This document shows positions 44,789 through 53,582 of a DNA stretch of 64,000 nt, piece by piece (the stretch's first letter is position 1; the number at the start of each line of letters is the position of its first letter). The position numbers and the translations under genes are program-made. The DNA is taken from contig RDYL01000002.1 in NCBI GenBank assembly GCA_004293165.1, forward strand, positions 62,001 through 126,000, written 5' to 3'. Source of the stretch: Flavobacteriia bacterium. Its GTDB lineage: Bacteria > Bacteroidota > Bacteroidia > Flavobacteriales > Flavobacteriaceae. Below the pieces are notes generated by a model that did no database searches, was not told the origin of the DNA, and saw nothing but the letters and a program-made list of their open reading frames with translations.

Positions 44789-46585
44789 TTAATCGTTCAG
44801 TTTCAAAACCGCCATAAATGCTTCTTGAGGAATTTCTACGTTTCCAACCTGACGCATACGTTTTTTACCTTTTTTCTGTTTTTCCAATAATTTACGTTTA
44901 CGCGAAATATCTCCACCATAACATTTTGCAGTTACGTCTTTACGTAATGCTTTAATAGTTTCACGAGCAATTACTTTTGCACCAATAGCTGCTTGAATTG
45001 GAATATCAAACTGTTGTCTTGGGATTAATTCTTTTAATTTCTCACACATTTTTTTACCAATATGATAAGCATTACTTTCGTGAATTAACGCCGAAAGAGC
45101 ATCAACAGGTTGTGCATTTAGCAAGACATCTAAACGAACTAATTTTGATTCACGCATTCCTATTGGGTGATAATCAAAAGAAGCATATCCTTTAGAAACT
45201 GTTTTTAAACGATCATAAAAATCAAACACAATTTCCGCTAACGGCATATCGAAATTTAATTCTACACGTTCTGTTGTTAAATACGTTTGATTGGTAATTA
45301 AACCACGTTTTTCAATACACAAACTCATAACATTACCAACAAAATCAGATTTTGTGATGATAGTTGCTTTGATATATGGTTCTTCTACTCTATCTAACTT
45401 TGATGGCTCAGGTAAATCAGAAGGATTATTTACAATTAAAATAGTATCCGGTTCTTTTTTAGTGTAGGCATGATACGAAACGTTAGGAACAGTAGTAATT
45501 ACGGTCATATCAAACTCACGTTCTAAACGCTCTTGGATAATTTCCATGTGTAACATTCCTAAGAATCCACAACGGAAACCAAATCCTAATGCCGCCGAAC
45601 TCTCCGCAGCAAACACTAAAGAAGCATCATTTAGCTGAAGTTTTTCCATTGAAGCGCGTAAATCTTCATAATCTTCTGTATCAACAGGGTAGATTCCGGC
45701 AAATACCATTGGTTTTACATCTTCAAAACCAGTAATCATATTGGTAGTTGGCGTTTTTGCATCTGTAATAGTATCCCCTACTTTTACCTCTTTTGCTTCT
45801 TTTATTCCAGAAACTAAATACCCAACATCTCCTGTAGAAATAACACTTTTCGGCACTTGATTTAATTTCAATGTACCTACTTCATCCGCAAAGTATTCAT
45901 TACCAGTAGCCATGAATTTAATCTTTTGCCCTTTTCTAATTTCTCCATTAATAACACGGAAAATAACTTCTATCCCTCTAAACGGATTATAATGTGAATC
46001 AAAAATCAAAGCTTGTAATGGCTCATCTTTATCGCCTTTAGGAGCAGGAATTTTTTCGATAATAGCTGCTAAAATATTTTCTACACCAAAACCTGTTTTC
46101 CCAGAAGCATGAATAATATCTTCTAATTTACAACCAAGTAAATCAATAATATCATCACTAACTTCTTCTGGATTTGCACTAGGTAAATCAACTTTATTTA
46201 AAACAGGAATAATTTCCAAATCATTTTCTAAAGCCAAATACAAATTAGAAATTGTTTGTGCCTGAATACTCTGAGCTGCATCAACAATTAATAATGCCCC
46301 TTCACAAGCTGCAATTGAACGCGAAACTTCGTAAGAAAAATCCACGTGACCTGGAGTGTCAATTAAATTTAAAATATAATCTTCCCCTTTATAAGTGTAC
46401 TCCATTTGGATTGCGTGACTTTTAATGGTAATACCACGTTCACGTTCCAAATCCATATTATCTAGTAATTGTGCTTTTTCTTCACGAGCTGTAACCGTTT
46501 GCGTAGCACCTAATAAACGATCCGCCAAAGTACTCTTACCATGGTCAATGTGCGCAATAATGCAAAAATTTCTTATTTTCTTCAT
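44789..46585 (-). CDS. lepA: Elongation factor 4 (LepA)
   Basis: 598 residues, family length. G-domain motifs: [16 protein letters not shown] (P-loop), RGITIK (switch 1), [18 protein letters not shown] and the LepA-specific C-terminus with [44 protein letters not shown] in several parts. EF4 is a ribosome-bound GTPase that can promote back-translocation and aids translation under ionic stress. Divergent from dusB; the shared gap is 145 nt. Confidence 0.98.
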   Translation of the reverse strand: MKKIRNFCIIAHIDHGKSTLADRLLGATQTVTAREEKAQLLDNMDLERERGITIKSHAIQMEYTYKGEDYILNLIDTPGHVDFSYEVSRSIAACEGALLIVDAAQSIQAQTISNLYLALENDLEIIPVLNKVDLPSANPEEVSDDIIDLLGCKLEDIIHASGKTGFGVENILAAIIEKIPAPKGDKDEPLQALIFDSHYNPFRGIEVIFRVINGEIRKGQKIKFMATGNEYFADEVGTLKLNQVPKSVISTGDVGYLVSGIKEAKEVKVGDTITDAKTPTTNMITGFEDVKPMVFAGIYPVDTEDYEDLRASMEKLQLNDASLVFAAESSAALGFGFRCGFLGMLHMEIIQERLEREFDMTVITTVPNVSYHAYTKKEPDTILIVNNPSDLPEPSKLDRVEEPYIKATIITKSDFVGNVMSLCIEKRGLITNQTYLTTERVELNFDMPLAEIVFDFYDRLKTVSKGYASFDYHPIGMRESKLVRLDVLLNAQPVDALSALIHESNAYHIGKKMCEKLKELIPRQQFDIPIQAAIGAKVIARETIKALRKDVTAKCYGGDISRKRKLLEKQKKGKKRMRQVGNVEIPQEAFMAVLKLND

Positions 46586-46631
46586 CTTCTAATGCTATCA
46601 ATTTCTGTGAAATACCAACGTATTTAATCTG

Positions 46632-46639
46632 CAAATATA
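46632..46639 (-). promoter_or_regulatory. -7 box of lepA
   Basis: TATATTTG on the minus strand, 46 nt upstream of the lepA ATG; matches TAnnTTTG. No clear -33 element. Confidence 0.45.
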
Positions 46640-46730
46640 ATTGAAAGTTTTGACTTAAAAAGAACTAAAACATAAAGCGGAAAGCGGAAATCAAAAAAAG
46701 TAGTATTTTTGCAAAAAATTTTATAAAATC

Positions 46731-47726
46731 ATGCCCAAAATAGGCAACATCATTTTACCCGACTTTCCTCTATTATTAGCTCCCATGGAAGACGTGAGTG
46801 ATCCACCATTTCGTCGTTTATGCAAATTACATGGCGCTGATTTAATGTATTCTGAATTTATTTCTTCAGAAGGATTAATTCGTGATGCTATAAAAAGTAA
46901 GCAAAAACTAGATATTTTTGATTACGAACGCCCCGTAGGAATTCAAATTTTTGGCGGCGACGAAGAAGCTATGGAAATGTCGTCAAGAATTGTGGATGCT
47001 GTTCAACCTGATTTGGTAGACATCAATTTTGGTTGTCCTGTAAAAAAAGTGGTTTGTAAAGGTGCTGGAGCAGGCGTTTTAAAAGATGTAGATTTAATGG
47101 TGCGATTAACAAAAGCGGTTATTAAAGGTACTAGTTTGCCTGTTACCGTGAAAACGCGCTTAGGTTGGGATGAAAACTCTATAAATATTGATGAAGTTGC
47201 CGAACGTTTGCAAGACATTGGCGTGCAAGCCTTAACCGTTCATGCTAGAACACGTGCTCAAATGTACAAAGGTCATTCCGACTGGAGTCATATTCAAAGA
47301 ATTAAAGAAAACCCTAGAATTACGATGCCGATTTTTGGAAATGGCGATATCGATTCACCTGAAAAAGCATTGGAATACAAAAATAAATACGGTTTAGACG
47401 GCATGATGATTGGTCGCGCTGCGATTGGCTATCCGTGGATTTTTAACGAAATTAAACATTATTTCGCCACAGGAGAAAAATTAGCTCCACCAAGTATGAA
47501 TGACCGAATTGAAGCGGCAAGAAATCACTTAATTTGGAGTATCGAATGGAAAGGCGAACGTTTAGGCATCAACGAAATGCGTCGTCATTACACCAATTAT
47601 TTCAAAGGCATTCACGGTTTTAAAGAATACAAACAAAAATTGGTAACCACAGATGGCATCAATCAATTATTGGATGTGTTTACTGAGATTGAGCAAGTGT
47701 ATGCGGATTATGTTTTTGAGGGGTAA
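46731..47726 (+). CDS. dusB: tRNA-dihydrouridine synthase (DusB type)
   Basis: 331 residues. TIM-barrel flavoenzyme motifs: LLAPMEDVSDPPFRRLC, VDINFGCPVKKVVCKGAGAG (with the catalytic cysteine), VKTRLGWDE, LTVHARTRAQMYKG, IFGNGDI and GMMIGRAAIGYPW. It reduces uridines in the tRNA D-loop using FMN and NADPH. Single-gene unit with an apparent TATTTTTG box 24 nt upstream. It converges with the NTF2-like gene, 4 nt between ends. Confidence 0.96.
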   Translation: MPKIGNIILPDFPLLLAPMEDVSDPPFRRLCKLHGADLMYSEFISSEGLIRDAIKSKQKLDIFDYERPVGIQIFGGDEEAMEMSSRIVDAVQPDLVDINFGCPVKKVVCKGAGAGVLKDVDLMVRLTKAVIKGTSLPVTVKTRLGWDENSINIDEVAERLQDIGVQALTVHARTRAQMYKGHSDWSHIQRIKENPRITMPIFGNGDIDSPEKALEYKNKYGLDGMMIGRAAIGYPWIFNEIKHYFATGEKLAPPSMNDRIEAARNHLIWSIEWKGERLGINEMRRHYTNYFKGIHGFKEYKQKLVTTDGINQLLDVFTEIEQVYADYVFEG

Positions 47727-47730
47727 TTAT

Positions 47731-48090
47731 CTACCCATGATAAACCCTAGAAAACACAATCTTCCCTTCTTTAATTTCCAAAACCTCAGCCACTAACATA
47801 TCAGCTTCACCTGCTACTTGACGTGTGTATTCCATAAAAACTCTGTCGGTGTTGGCGGTTAATGAAGTTACTTTGTAATGTAAGGTTGGTAATCTATCAA
47901 AAGCATCTTGCCACCAAACGCGCATCGCTTCTTTTCCTATGATTAAACCATTAGTTTCAGGCTGACGAATTTTTAATTTCGGACTGAAATGTTGGGCTTC
48001 GTCGTCGTATAATTCTAGCAACTTCTCTAAGTTTTTCGTATTAAAAGCATCAAACCATTTAATGGCGATTTGTTGTAGTTGATTTGGCAT
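47731..48090 (-). CDS. NTF2-like / SnoaL-like small protein
   Basis: 119 residues, a single NTF2-fold domain: N-terminal IAIKWFDAFNTKNLEKLLELYDDEA, central IIGKEAMRVWWQDAF and the C-terminal VAEVLEIKEGKIVFSRVYHG are typical of nuclear transport factor 2 family proteins. No signal peptide. The fold serves many small-molecule enzymes and binding proteins; no substrate can be inferred. Confidence 0.88.
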   Translation of the reverse strand: MPNQLQQIAIKWFDAFNTKNLEKLLELYDDEAQHFSPKLKIRQPETNGLIIGKEAMRVWWQDAFDRLPTLHYKVTSLTANTDRVFMEYTRQVAGEADMLVAEVLEIKEGKIVFSRVYHG

Positions 48091-48101
48091 AAAGTTTTAG
48101 T

Positions 48102-48146
48102 TAAACGCAAAGAGCGCTAAGTTTTTCGCAAAGTTCGCAAAAGGTT
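48102..48146. repeat. Intergenic CGCAAAG-type repeat
   Basis: Short degenerate units CGCAAAGAGCGCTAAG, TTCGCAAAG and TTCGCAAAAGG follow each other. On the minus strand this reads as CTTTGCGAACTTTGCG-type sequence. I recall similar strings as a dispersed intergenic repeat in flavobacterial genomes; copy number cannot be checked here. Confidence 0.6.
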
Positions 48147-48159
48147 ATTAAATAAAAAA

Positions 48160-48185
48160 AGACACAAAGAATAATCTATGTGTCT
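48160..48185 (-). terminator. Intrinsic terminator after the pseudouridine synthase gene
   Basis: AGACACA (48160-48166) pairs with TGTGTCT (48179-48185). On the minus strand the stem is followed by TTTTTTTATT, 20 nt after the stop codon. Confidence 0.75.
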
Positions 48186-48205
48186 ATATGTTTTAAAAAA
48201 TACAA

Positions 48206-49099
48206 TTAAGCATTTTTAAGGTTGATGATTTCTTGATCCGTTAAGAATCTCCAATCACCTCTTGGTAAGTTTTTCTTAGTTAAACCAGCAAAAGTTACGC
48301 GGTCTACTTTTAAAACATCGTATTTTAGATGTTCGAAAATTTTACGAACTACTTTTACATTAGATGTTTTCATTTTGATTCCGATTTCACTTTTCGGTTG
48401 ATCTTCGATATAAGTAATTTCTTCAACAAATACTTTGTGATCGTCAATCATTAATCCTTTTTGGATTTTTTCTAAATCTTCAAATTTTAAATTTTTATCT
48501 AACGAAACTTGATAAACTTTAGACGAACGCTGATTAGGAACTGTAAATTTTTGAACGATTTCAGTATCATTGGTAAACAACAACAAACCGGTCGTAGTCT
48601 TATCCATTCTTCCTACAGGCATTAAATTAGCTTTAGTTGCGTTTCGGACTAAATCCAACACATTTGCAGAACCTTGAGAGTCATCGCCAGCAGTTGAGAA
48701 ATTTTTAGGTTTGTTTAATAAGATATATTCTTTCTTTTCTGGTGTAATATTTACTCCATCAAACTGAACCACATCGGTTAATTTAACACGGTGACCCATT
48801 TCGGTAATAACCTCACCATTTACTTTTACATTACCACTTTGAATGTAAATATCCGCATCTCTACGACTACACATTCCCGAATTAGAAATATAACGATTTA
48901 GACGAATTTCATCTGGATTAGAAGGTCTTTTTGGTGATTTTGGAGCTTTAGGAGCTTCTGGTTTGGCCGCTTCTGGTTTGGTTGCAAATTTAGAAGGTGC
49001 TTTACGAATTGGAGCATTTCCTCTTGAATTGCTATCTTTCTTGTAGCCTCCTTGTCTTGCTGAACCCGGACGGCTTTTATCATTCCCTTGACGTGACAT
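48206..49099 (-). CDS. rluB: rRNA pseudouridine synthase, RluB/RsuA family
   Basis: 297 residues from the ATG at 49099. An upstream in-frame start at 49111 overlaps nothing useful and is less likely. The first 65 residues are a low-complexity basic tail with repeated KPEA/PKAPK; then an S4 RNA-binding domain (IRLNRYISNSGMCSRRDADI) and the synthase domain with the catalytic aspartate in PVGRMDKTTTGLLLFTND. Members convert uridine to pseudouridine in rRNA. The basic, disordered extension is frequent in Bacteroidota homologues and probably binds RNA. Confidence 0.93.
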   Translation of the reverse strand: MSRQGNDKSRPGSARQGGYKKDSNSRGNAPIRKAPSKFATKPEAAKPEAPKAPKSPKRPSNPDEIRLNRYISNSGMCSRRDADIYIQSGNVKVNGEVITEMGHRVKLTDVVQFDGVNITPEKKEYILLNKPKNFSTAGDDSQGSANVLDLVRNATKANLMPVGRMDKTTTGLLLFTNDTEIVQKFTVPNQRSSKVYQVSLDKNLKFEDLEKIQKGLMIDDHKVFVEEITYIEDQPKSEIGIKMKTSNVKVVRKIFEHLKYDVLKVDRVTFAGLTKKNLPRGDWRFLTDQEIINLKNA

Positions 49100-49118
49100 A
49101 ATTATAAACAAATTTTTG

Positions 49119-49126
49119 CAAAGATA
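49119..49126 (-). promoter_or_regulatory. -7 box of the pseudouridine synthase gene
   Basis: TATCTTTG on the minus strand, 19 nt upstream of the ATG at 49099, which supports that start and not the one at 49111. The -33 match is partial (TTTC). Confidence 0.5.
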
Positions 49127-49199
49127 TAACTAATATGTTGAAACGCCTACTTTAGTTTTTTAATTACAAAAGCTGCACGAACCACTAACAAACAGACAA

Positions 49200-50120
49200 T
49201 TAAGGCGTTAAAATTAATTTTTTTCCATGAATCAAAACCGAAGGCTCAATTAAAACAATACAAAATACACCCGCAACTATGATAAATTTCAATAAAAAAT
49301 GAAGTTTTAAATATGCTGATTTTGAAGATACATTCCATAATTGGATAACAAAAAACAATAATGTTATTAAACTTAAATAAAAATATATATCCATGTAACC
49401 TACGTCGTAGATTTCAACAAGAAAATAAATAGGAATTAAAGTTGAAATTGCTAAAATTGAGATGATTGATTTTGCCATTTTATCACCAAAAACAACAGGA
49501 ATTGTTTTATAATCTGTAATTAAATCGCCTTCAATATTTTCTAAATCTTTAATCAATTCTCGAATTAAAATCAATAAAAACAAAAACGTTGCATGCGCAA
49601 AAATGACTTCGTAAAAGTTTTTGTAATACATTAAAATTCCAAAGAATGGCAAAACTGCTAATACTGAAGCAGTAAAGTTTCCAATCAAAAACATTTTTTT
49701 CAACTTATGTGAATAAAACCAAATGAGAAAAATATAAGCCGAGAAAAATAAAACTGCCCTCCATGAAATGAAAAACATCAACAGAGCAACTATGAAATTA
49801 ATTCCGAAATAGACTTTCAACTTGGTTTCTTGACTCACCAATCGTTCAATCATAGCTTTTTTAGGGCGATTAATTAAATCCTTTTTAGCATCGTAAAAAT
49901 TATTGATGATATAACCCGAGGCAATTGTTAAAGTTGACGCAAGCACTATCAAAAATAAACGCCAATCAAGAATGATATCCAAAGCTCTCTTTTCAGGAGC
50001 CAAAATAAAAATAGCAGAAAGATATTGCGCTAGTGCAATCACCCAAATATTGTATCCTCTAATCACAGAAAAGAAGCTGAAAATTTTAGAAAGGACTAAT
50101 TTGGATTTACGGGTAAGCAT
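49200..50120 (-). CDS. UbiA-family prenyltransferase linked to the mevalonate genes
   Basis: 306 residues, about eight or nine helices. The first Asp-rich motif is NNFYDAKKDLINRPKK and the second is DLENIEGDLITDYKT, the two Mg-diphosphate sites of UbiA enzymes. It would join a prenyl diphosphate to an acceptor at the membrane. Family resemblance is to geranylgeranylglycerol-phosphate geranylgeranyltransferases, and the gene lies 50 nt after mevalonate kinase on the same strand, but the acceptor is not proven. Quinone or other lipid products are also possible. Confidence 0.88.
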   Translation of the reverse strand: MLTRKSKLVLSKIFSFFSVIRGYNIWVIALAQYLSAIFILAPEKRALDIILDWRLFLIVLASTLTIASGYIINNFYDAKKDLINRPKKAMIERLVSQETKLKVYFGINFIVALLMFFISWRAVLFFSAYIFLIWFYSHKLKKMFLIGNFTASVLAVLPFFGILMYYKNFYEVIFAHATFLFLLILIRELIKDLENIEGDLITDYKTIPVVFGDKMAKSIISILAISTLIPIYFLVEIYDVGYMDIYFYLSLITLLFFVIQLWNVSSKSAYLKLHFLLKFIIVAGVFCIVLIEPSVLIHGKKLILTP

Positions 50121-50170
50121 GAATTTTTGTTCAAAGTTTATAGTTCAAAGTTTCCTTCTAACTAAAAACA

Positions 50171-51109
50171 TTAAAAATTATAAACTACTTCTAATTTATA
50201 GTCTTTTAAAGATTCCTTTGCTTTGTCTAAATCTTGGGTAAAACCTAGAATATATCCACCACCGCCTGAACCACATAATTTTAAATAATAGTCGTTCGTA
50301 TCGATTCCTTTTTGCCACACTTGGTGAAATTCTTCTGGAATCATTGGTTTAAAGTTATTCAACACTACTTTTGACAATTGTTTGGTGTTTTCTAACAACA
50401 ATTTTACATCGCCATGTAAGAAGTTTTCCACACAAGCATCGGTGTATTTTATGAATTGTGATTTTAACATCGTACGGAAACCGTTATCTTTTAAGTTTTC
50501 CATGAAAATAGAAACCATTGGAGCAGTTTCGCCCACTATTCCTGAATCAATTAAGAAAACCGCCCCTTTTCCTTGCGTGCTTTGTGTTGGTATTCCAGTT
50601 GCTTCAATATTATCTTTCGAATTGATTAGAATTGGAATACTCAAATAACTATTCAACGGATCTAAGCCTGAACTTTTTCCGTGGAAAAATGATTCCATTT
50701 GAGAAAAAATCGTTTTTAATTGCAATAATTTTTCACGCGTTAAATTTTCTAACACTGTAATTTTATCATTTGCATATTTATCGTAAATAGCCGCTACTAA
50801 AGCACCGCTACTTCCTACTCCATATCCTTGAGGAATACTTGAATCAAAATACATTCCACTGTTTACATCTTGTTGTAATACTTCCAAATTGAAAGTCACT
50901 AATTCAGGTTGTTCGGCTTGCAGCTGTTCTAAATAAACAACAAACTTTTTTAAACTTTCATTAGATTTAATAGCACTTTCCGAAGGATTTTCATCTTTCT
51001 TTAATGCACCATTATAGAAATTATATGGAATTGAAAGTCCTTTCGAATCTTGGATAATTCCGTATTCTCCGAAAAGTAATATTTTTGAGTAAAAAAGTGG
51101 TCCTTTCAT
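50171..51109 (-). CDS. mvk: Mevalonate kinase (GHMP family)
   Basis: 312 residues. Motifs: FYSKILLFGEYGIIQDSKG at the N-terminus, ATP-binding PQGYGVGSSGALVAAIYD, the catalytic-region FFHGKSSGLDPLNSYLS and a C-terminal KLCGSGGGGYILGF. It phosphorylates mevalonate with ATP. It lies in the run diphosphomevalonate decarboxylase, this kinase, UbiA prenyltransferase, all on the minus strand with gaps of 46 and 50 nt. The role is supported by this company; the family alone would leave the substrate open. Confidence 0.92.
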   Translation of the reverse strand: MKGPLFYSKILLFGEYGIIQDSKGLSIPYNFYNGALKKDENPSESAIKSNESLKKFVVYLEQLQAEQPELVTFNLEVLQQDVNSGMYFDSSIPQGYGVGSSGALVAAIYDKYANDKITVLENLTREKLLQLKTIFSQMESFFHGKSSGLDPLNSYLSIPILINSKDNIEATGIPTQSTQGKGAVFLIDSGIVGETAPMVSIFMENLKDNGFRTMLKSQFIKYTDACVENFLHGDVKLLLENTKQLSKVVLNNFKPMIPEEFHQVWQKGIDTNDYYLKLCGSGGGGYILGFTQDLDKAKESLKDYKLEVVYNF

Positions 51110-51155
51110 AAATTTCAGTTTTCTTTTTCAGTAAACAATGAGTAAATATACAAAA

Positions 51156-52232
51156 TTAATTTGATTTAGCACCAATTCCAATTTGATCGCAAATATACTG
51201 ACCATTTTGACAATAGCCAACTAATTCATCTTTAATAAATTGTAATGCTTTTTCGCTAACGTTTTCGGGATACAAAACATGTACATTCGCACCAGCATCT
51301 AATGTAAAACATACCGGAATTTGAGTCTCATTTCTGAATTTCCAAATTTTATTAATGATTTCCAAAGTGTTTGGTTTCATTAAAATAAAATAAGGCATTG
51401 AAGTCATCATCATAGCATGTAAAGTCAAGGCTTCGCTTTCTACAATTTTAATAAATTCTGCTATATTTCCTGTAGATAAAATTGCTTTTATACTTGATAA
51501 ATTTTCGTGCGCTTGAGCAAAACGTCTTTCGGCATAAGGATGGTGGTGCATTAAATCGTGCCCAACCGTACTCGAAACTTGTTTTTCACCTTTATCAACT
51601 AATAAAATCGTGTCTTGATAGTTTTTAAAGTTAGAATGTATTTCTGAAAATTCTACTCCAAACAAATCAGAACTTCCGTTAATCTCTGCATGATTTCCCC
51701 AAACCACTACTCCTCCCTGTACACTTCTACAAGCACTTCCACTTCCTAATCTTGCCAAAAATGAAGCTTTTGAATAAAAATAGTCATCAGTAATAGTTGG
51801 ATTAATAGCTTTTTCCAAACTCATAATGTTCATTGCTAAAGCTGCCATTCCAGATGCCGAAGACGCAATTCCTGAACTATGAGGAAACGTATTTTGAGTA
51901 TCAATTTTAAAATGATATTCTTTCAAGAAAGGACAATATTTTTCAATTCTTTCAAAGAATTTTTGAATTTTTGGTTTAAAATCTTCTTTCGGCTTTCCTT
52001 CAAAAAGCAAATCGAAGGAAAAAGAATTATTTTCCAATTTTTTTACTACATCTAGCTTCGTAATTGTTTTACAATTGTTTAACGTAAAACTAATTGATGG
52101 ATTCGCTGGAATTTGATTTTCTTTTTTGCCCCAATATTTCACTAAGGCAATATTACTAGGCGCGCTCCATTCGAAATTAGCGGACTCGATGGAACTATAT
52201 GAGGTTGCAATAAAATCTTTTTCAGTAAGCAT
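51156..52232 (-). CDS. mvaD: Diphosphomevalonate decarboxylase
   Basis: 358 residues. Family motifs: SNIALVKYWGKKENQIPANP, SISFTLNNC, the ATP loop PHSSGIASSASGMAALAMN and SGSACRSVQGGVVVWG. ATP-dependent decarboxylation of mevalonate diphosphate gives isopentenyl diphosphate. First gene of the mvaD-mvk-UbiA operon; divergent from the TspO gene. Confidence 0.97.
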   Translation of the reverse strand: MLTEKDFIATSYSSIESANFEWSAPSNIALVKYWGKKENQIPANPSISFTLNNCKTITKLDVVKKLENNSFSFDLLFEGKPKEDFKPKIQKFFERIEKYCPFLKEYHFKIDTQNTFPHSSGIASSASGMAALAMNIMSLEKAINPTITDDYFYSKASFLARLGSGSACRSVQGGVVVWGNHAEINGSSDLFGVEFSEIHSNFKNYQDTILLVDKGEKQVSSTVGHDLMHHHPYAERRFAQAHENLSSIKAILSTGNIAEFIKIVESEALTLHAMMMTSMPYFILMKPNTLEIINKIWKFRNETQIPVCFTLDAGANVHVLYPENVSEKALQFIKDELVGYCQNGQYICDQIGIGAKSN

Positions 52233-52314
52233 AGCTTAAAATTTTGACAAAAATACCGATTTTGATTGATTTGTTGTCTTGATATTTCGTTAATTTGCGT
52301 ATAAATTTGAAAAC

Positions 52315-52791
52315 ATGAATAAATATCTTAAAATAATATATTGCGTTGCCATTTGTTTAGCGGTTGGTTATTTATCGAGCAACGTAACGCAGTCAAGCAT
52401 TACCACTTGGTATCCCGAAATTAAAAAACCGAGTTTTAATCCGCCTAACTGGGTTTTTGCGCCAGTTTGGACAATGCTTTTCATTCTAATGGGAATCTCC
52501 GCTGGAATGGTTTGGAACAAATTAGAAACCAATAAAGAATTGGTTAAAAAAGGTTTATTATTCTTCACAGTTCAATTGCTTTTAAATGCTTTGTGGTCGT
52601 ATTTATTTTTTGGATTGAACAATATTTTATTAGCTTTAATCGAAATTATTTTGCTTTGGTTAATTATTTATGAAACCTATCATGTTTTCAAACAAATTGA
52701 CAAAAGAGCTTCATATTTATTGATTCCTTATTTAGCTTGGGTTGGATTTGCTACGATTTTAACGGGTAGTATTTTTTGGCTGAATAGATAA
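52315..52791 (+). CDS. tspO: TspO/MBR-family tryptophan-rich membrane protein
   Basis: 158 residues, five helices. TspO marks: TTWYPEIKKPSFNPPNWVFAP at the first loop (in two parts), VWTMLFILMGISAGMVW, LLFFTVQLLLNALWSYLFFG and a tryptophan-rich C-terminus (YLAWVGFATILTGSIFWLN). TspO proteins bind porphyrins and other tetrapyrroles and act in stress or pigment signalling. Single-gene unit ended by the hairpin at 52792-52825. Confidence 0.95.
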   Translation: MNKYLKIIYCVAICLAVGYLSSNVTQSSITTWYPEIKKPSFNPPNWVFAPVWTMLFILMGISAGMVWNKLETNKELVKKGLLFFTVQLLLNALWSYLFFGLNNILLALIEIILLWLIIYETYHVFKQIDKRASYLLIPYLAWVGFATILTGSIFWLNR

Positions 52792-52825
52792 AAAAAGGCG
52801 ACTTCAAAATTGAAATCGCCTTTTT
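52792..52825. terminator. Bidirectional terminator between tspO and the LPP20-like gene
   Basis: AAAAAGGCGACTTCAA (52792-52807) pairs with 52810-52825 with one mismatch; A-run and T-run at the two ends serve both converging genes. Confidence 0.85.
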
Positions 52826-52840
52826 CATAAGGTGAAAGGT

Positions 52841-53407
52841 TTATTTATTTCCCATTTCTTGCATTTCTTTATAAAACGTTTCTTTAAATTTTTCGTAGTT
52901 ATAATCTACTTTTAAACGATCATCATTAGAAATTCTATTGTTTAATGTGTTTAACAATGCTGAATTATTTAATTCAATTGCAATATAAGTTTTGTATTTT
53001 CCTGTTGCAGTTTTTGTTAACTCTTCACAAATTGTTTTTGTTCCTGAAATAGACTGATTGATTACCTCACGACTTAATCCTTCATACTTAGCAATGTATT
53101 CTTGTTTCCCGCCTGAATTTACATCGTTAAAATAGTTATCAATGACCGCTTTTAATGTTACTTCAATTTGCCCCGCTAATTCTAAACGTGCATTACTCAA
53201 TGCCATTCTTTTGGAGTTTGCTTGATCTGGACTTTCACCAACACTATTTGCTCTGAAAAAATCTTTATCAGTGAAGTATTTTGGTCCACTACATAAAACT
53301 TCTACTTTAACTTCTCCTTTTGGAGCATCTACTGGTTTTTCTTCTTTTTTACTTTTACAAGAAGCCGCACCAAGCATTAATAAACCTACTAAAATTGTAT
53401 TTCTCAT
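52841..53407 (-). CDS. LPP20-like lipoprotein
   Basis: 188 residues from the ATG at 53407; the longer frame from 53449 lacks a signal at its start. Signal with lipobox LGAASCKSK. After a charged linker the domain VLCSGPKYFTDKDFFRANSVG and QANSKRMALSNARLELAGQI has the LPP20 pattern: a Y/F-GxG-like start followed by a helix of many alanines. It ends with KTYIAIELNNSALLN. LPP20-type lipoproteins of other phyla are outer-membrane lipoproteins, some serving flagellar rings. It is divergent from the next two lipoprotein genes. Confidence 0.8.
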   Translation of the reverse strand: MRNTILVGLLMLGAASCKSKKEEKPVDAPKGEVKVEVLCSGPKYFTDKDFFRANSVGESPDQANSKRMALSNARLELAGQIEVTLKAVIDNYFNDVNSGGKQEYIAKYEGLSREVINQSISGTKTICEELTKTATGKYKTYIAIELNNSALLNTLNNRISNDDRLKVDYNYEKFKETFYKEMQEMGNK

Positions 53408-53582
53408 GTTTGTAATTTTTCTCATTATTGCATAATTATAGTTAAACACTTATTTTTGGTATCAAATTTGAAAGATTTGTCAATATTAACAAAAAAAACA
53501 ACTCAAAAAAAACGTTTGTTTGTTATTTTTGTTTTAAAATTGTAATGAAACAATATTTTTTTTACAAAATACGTGCCAATTT

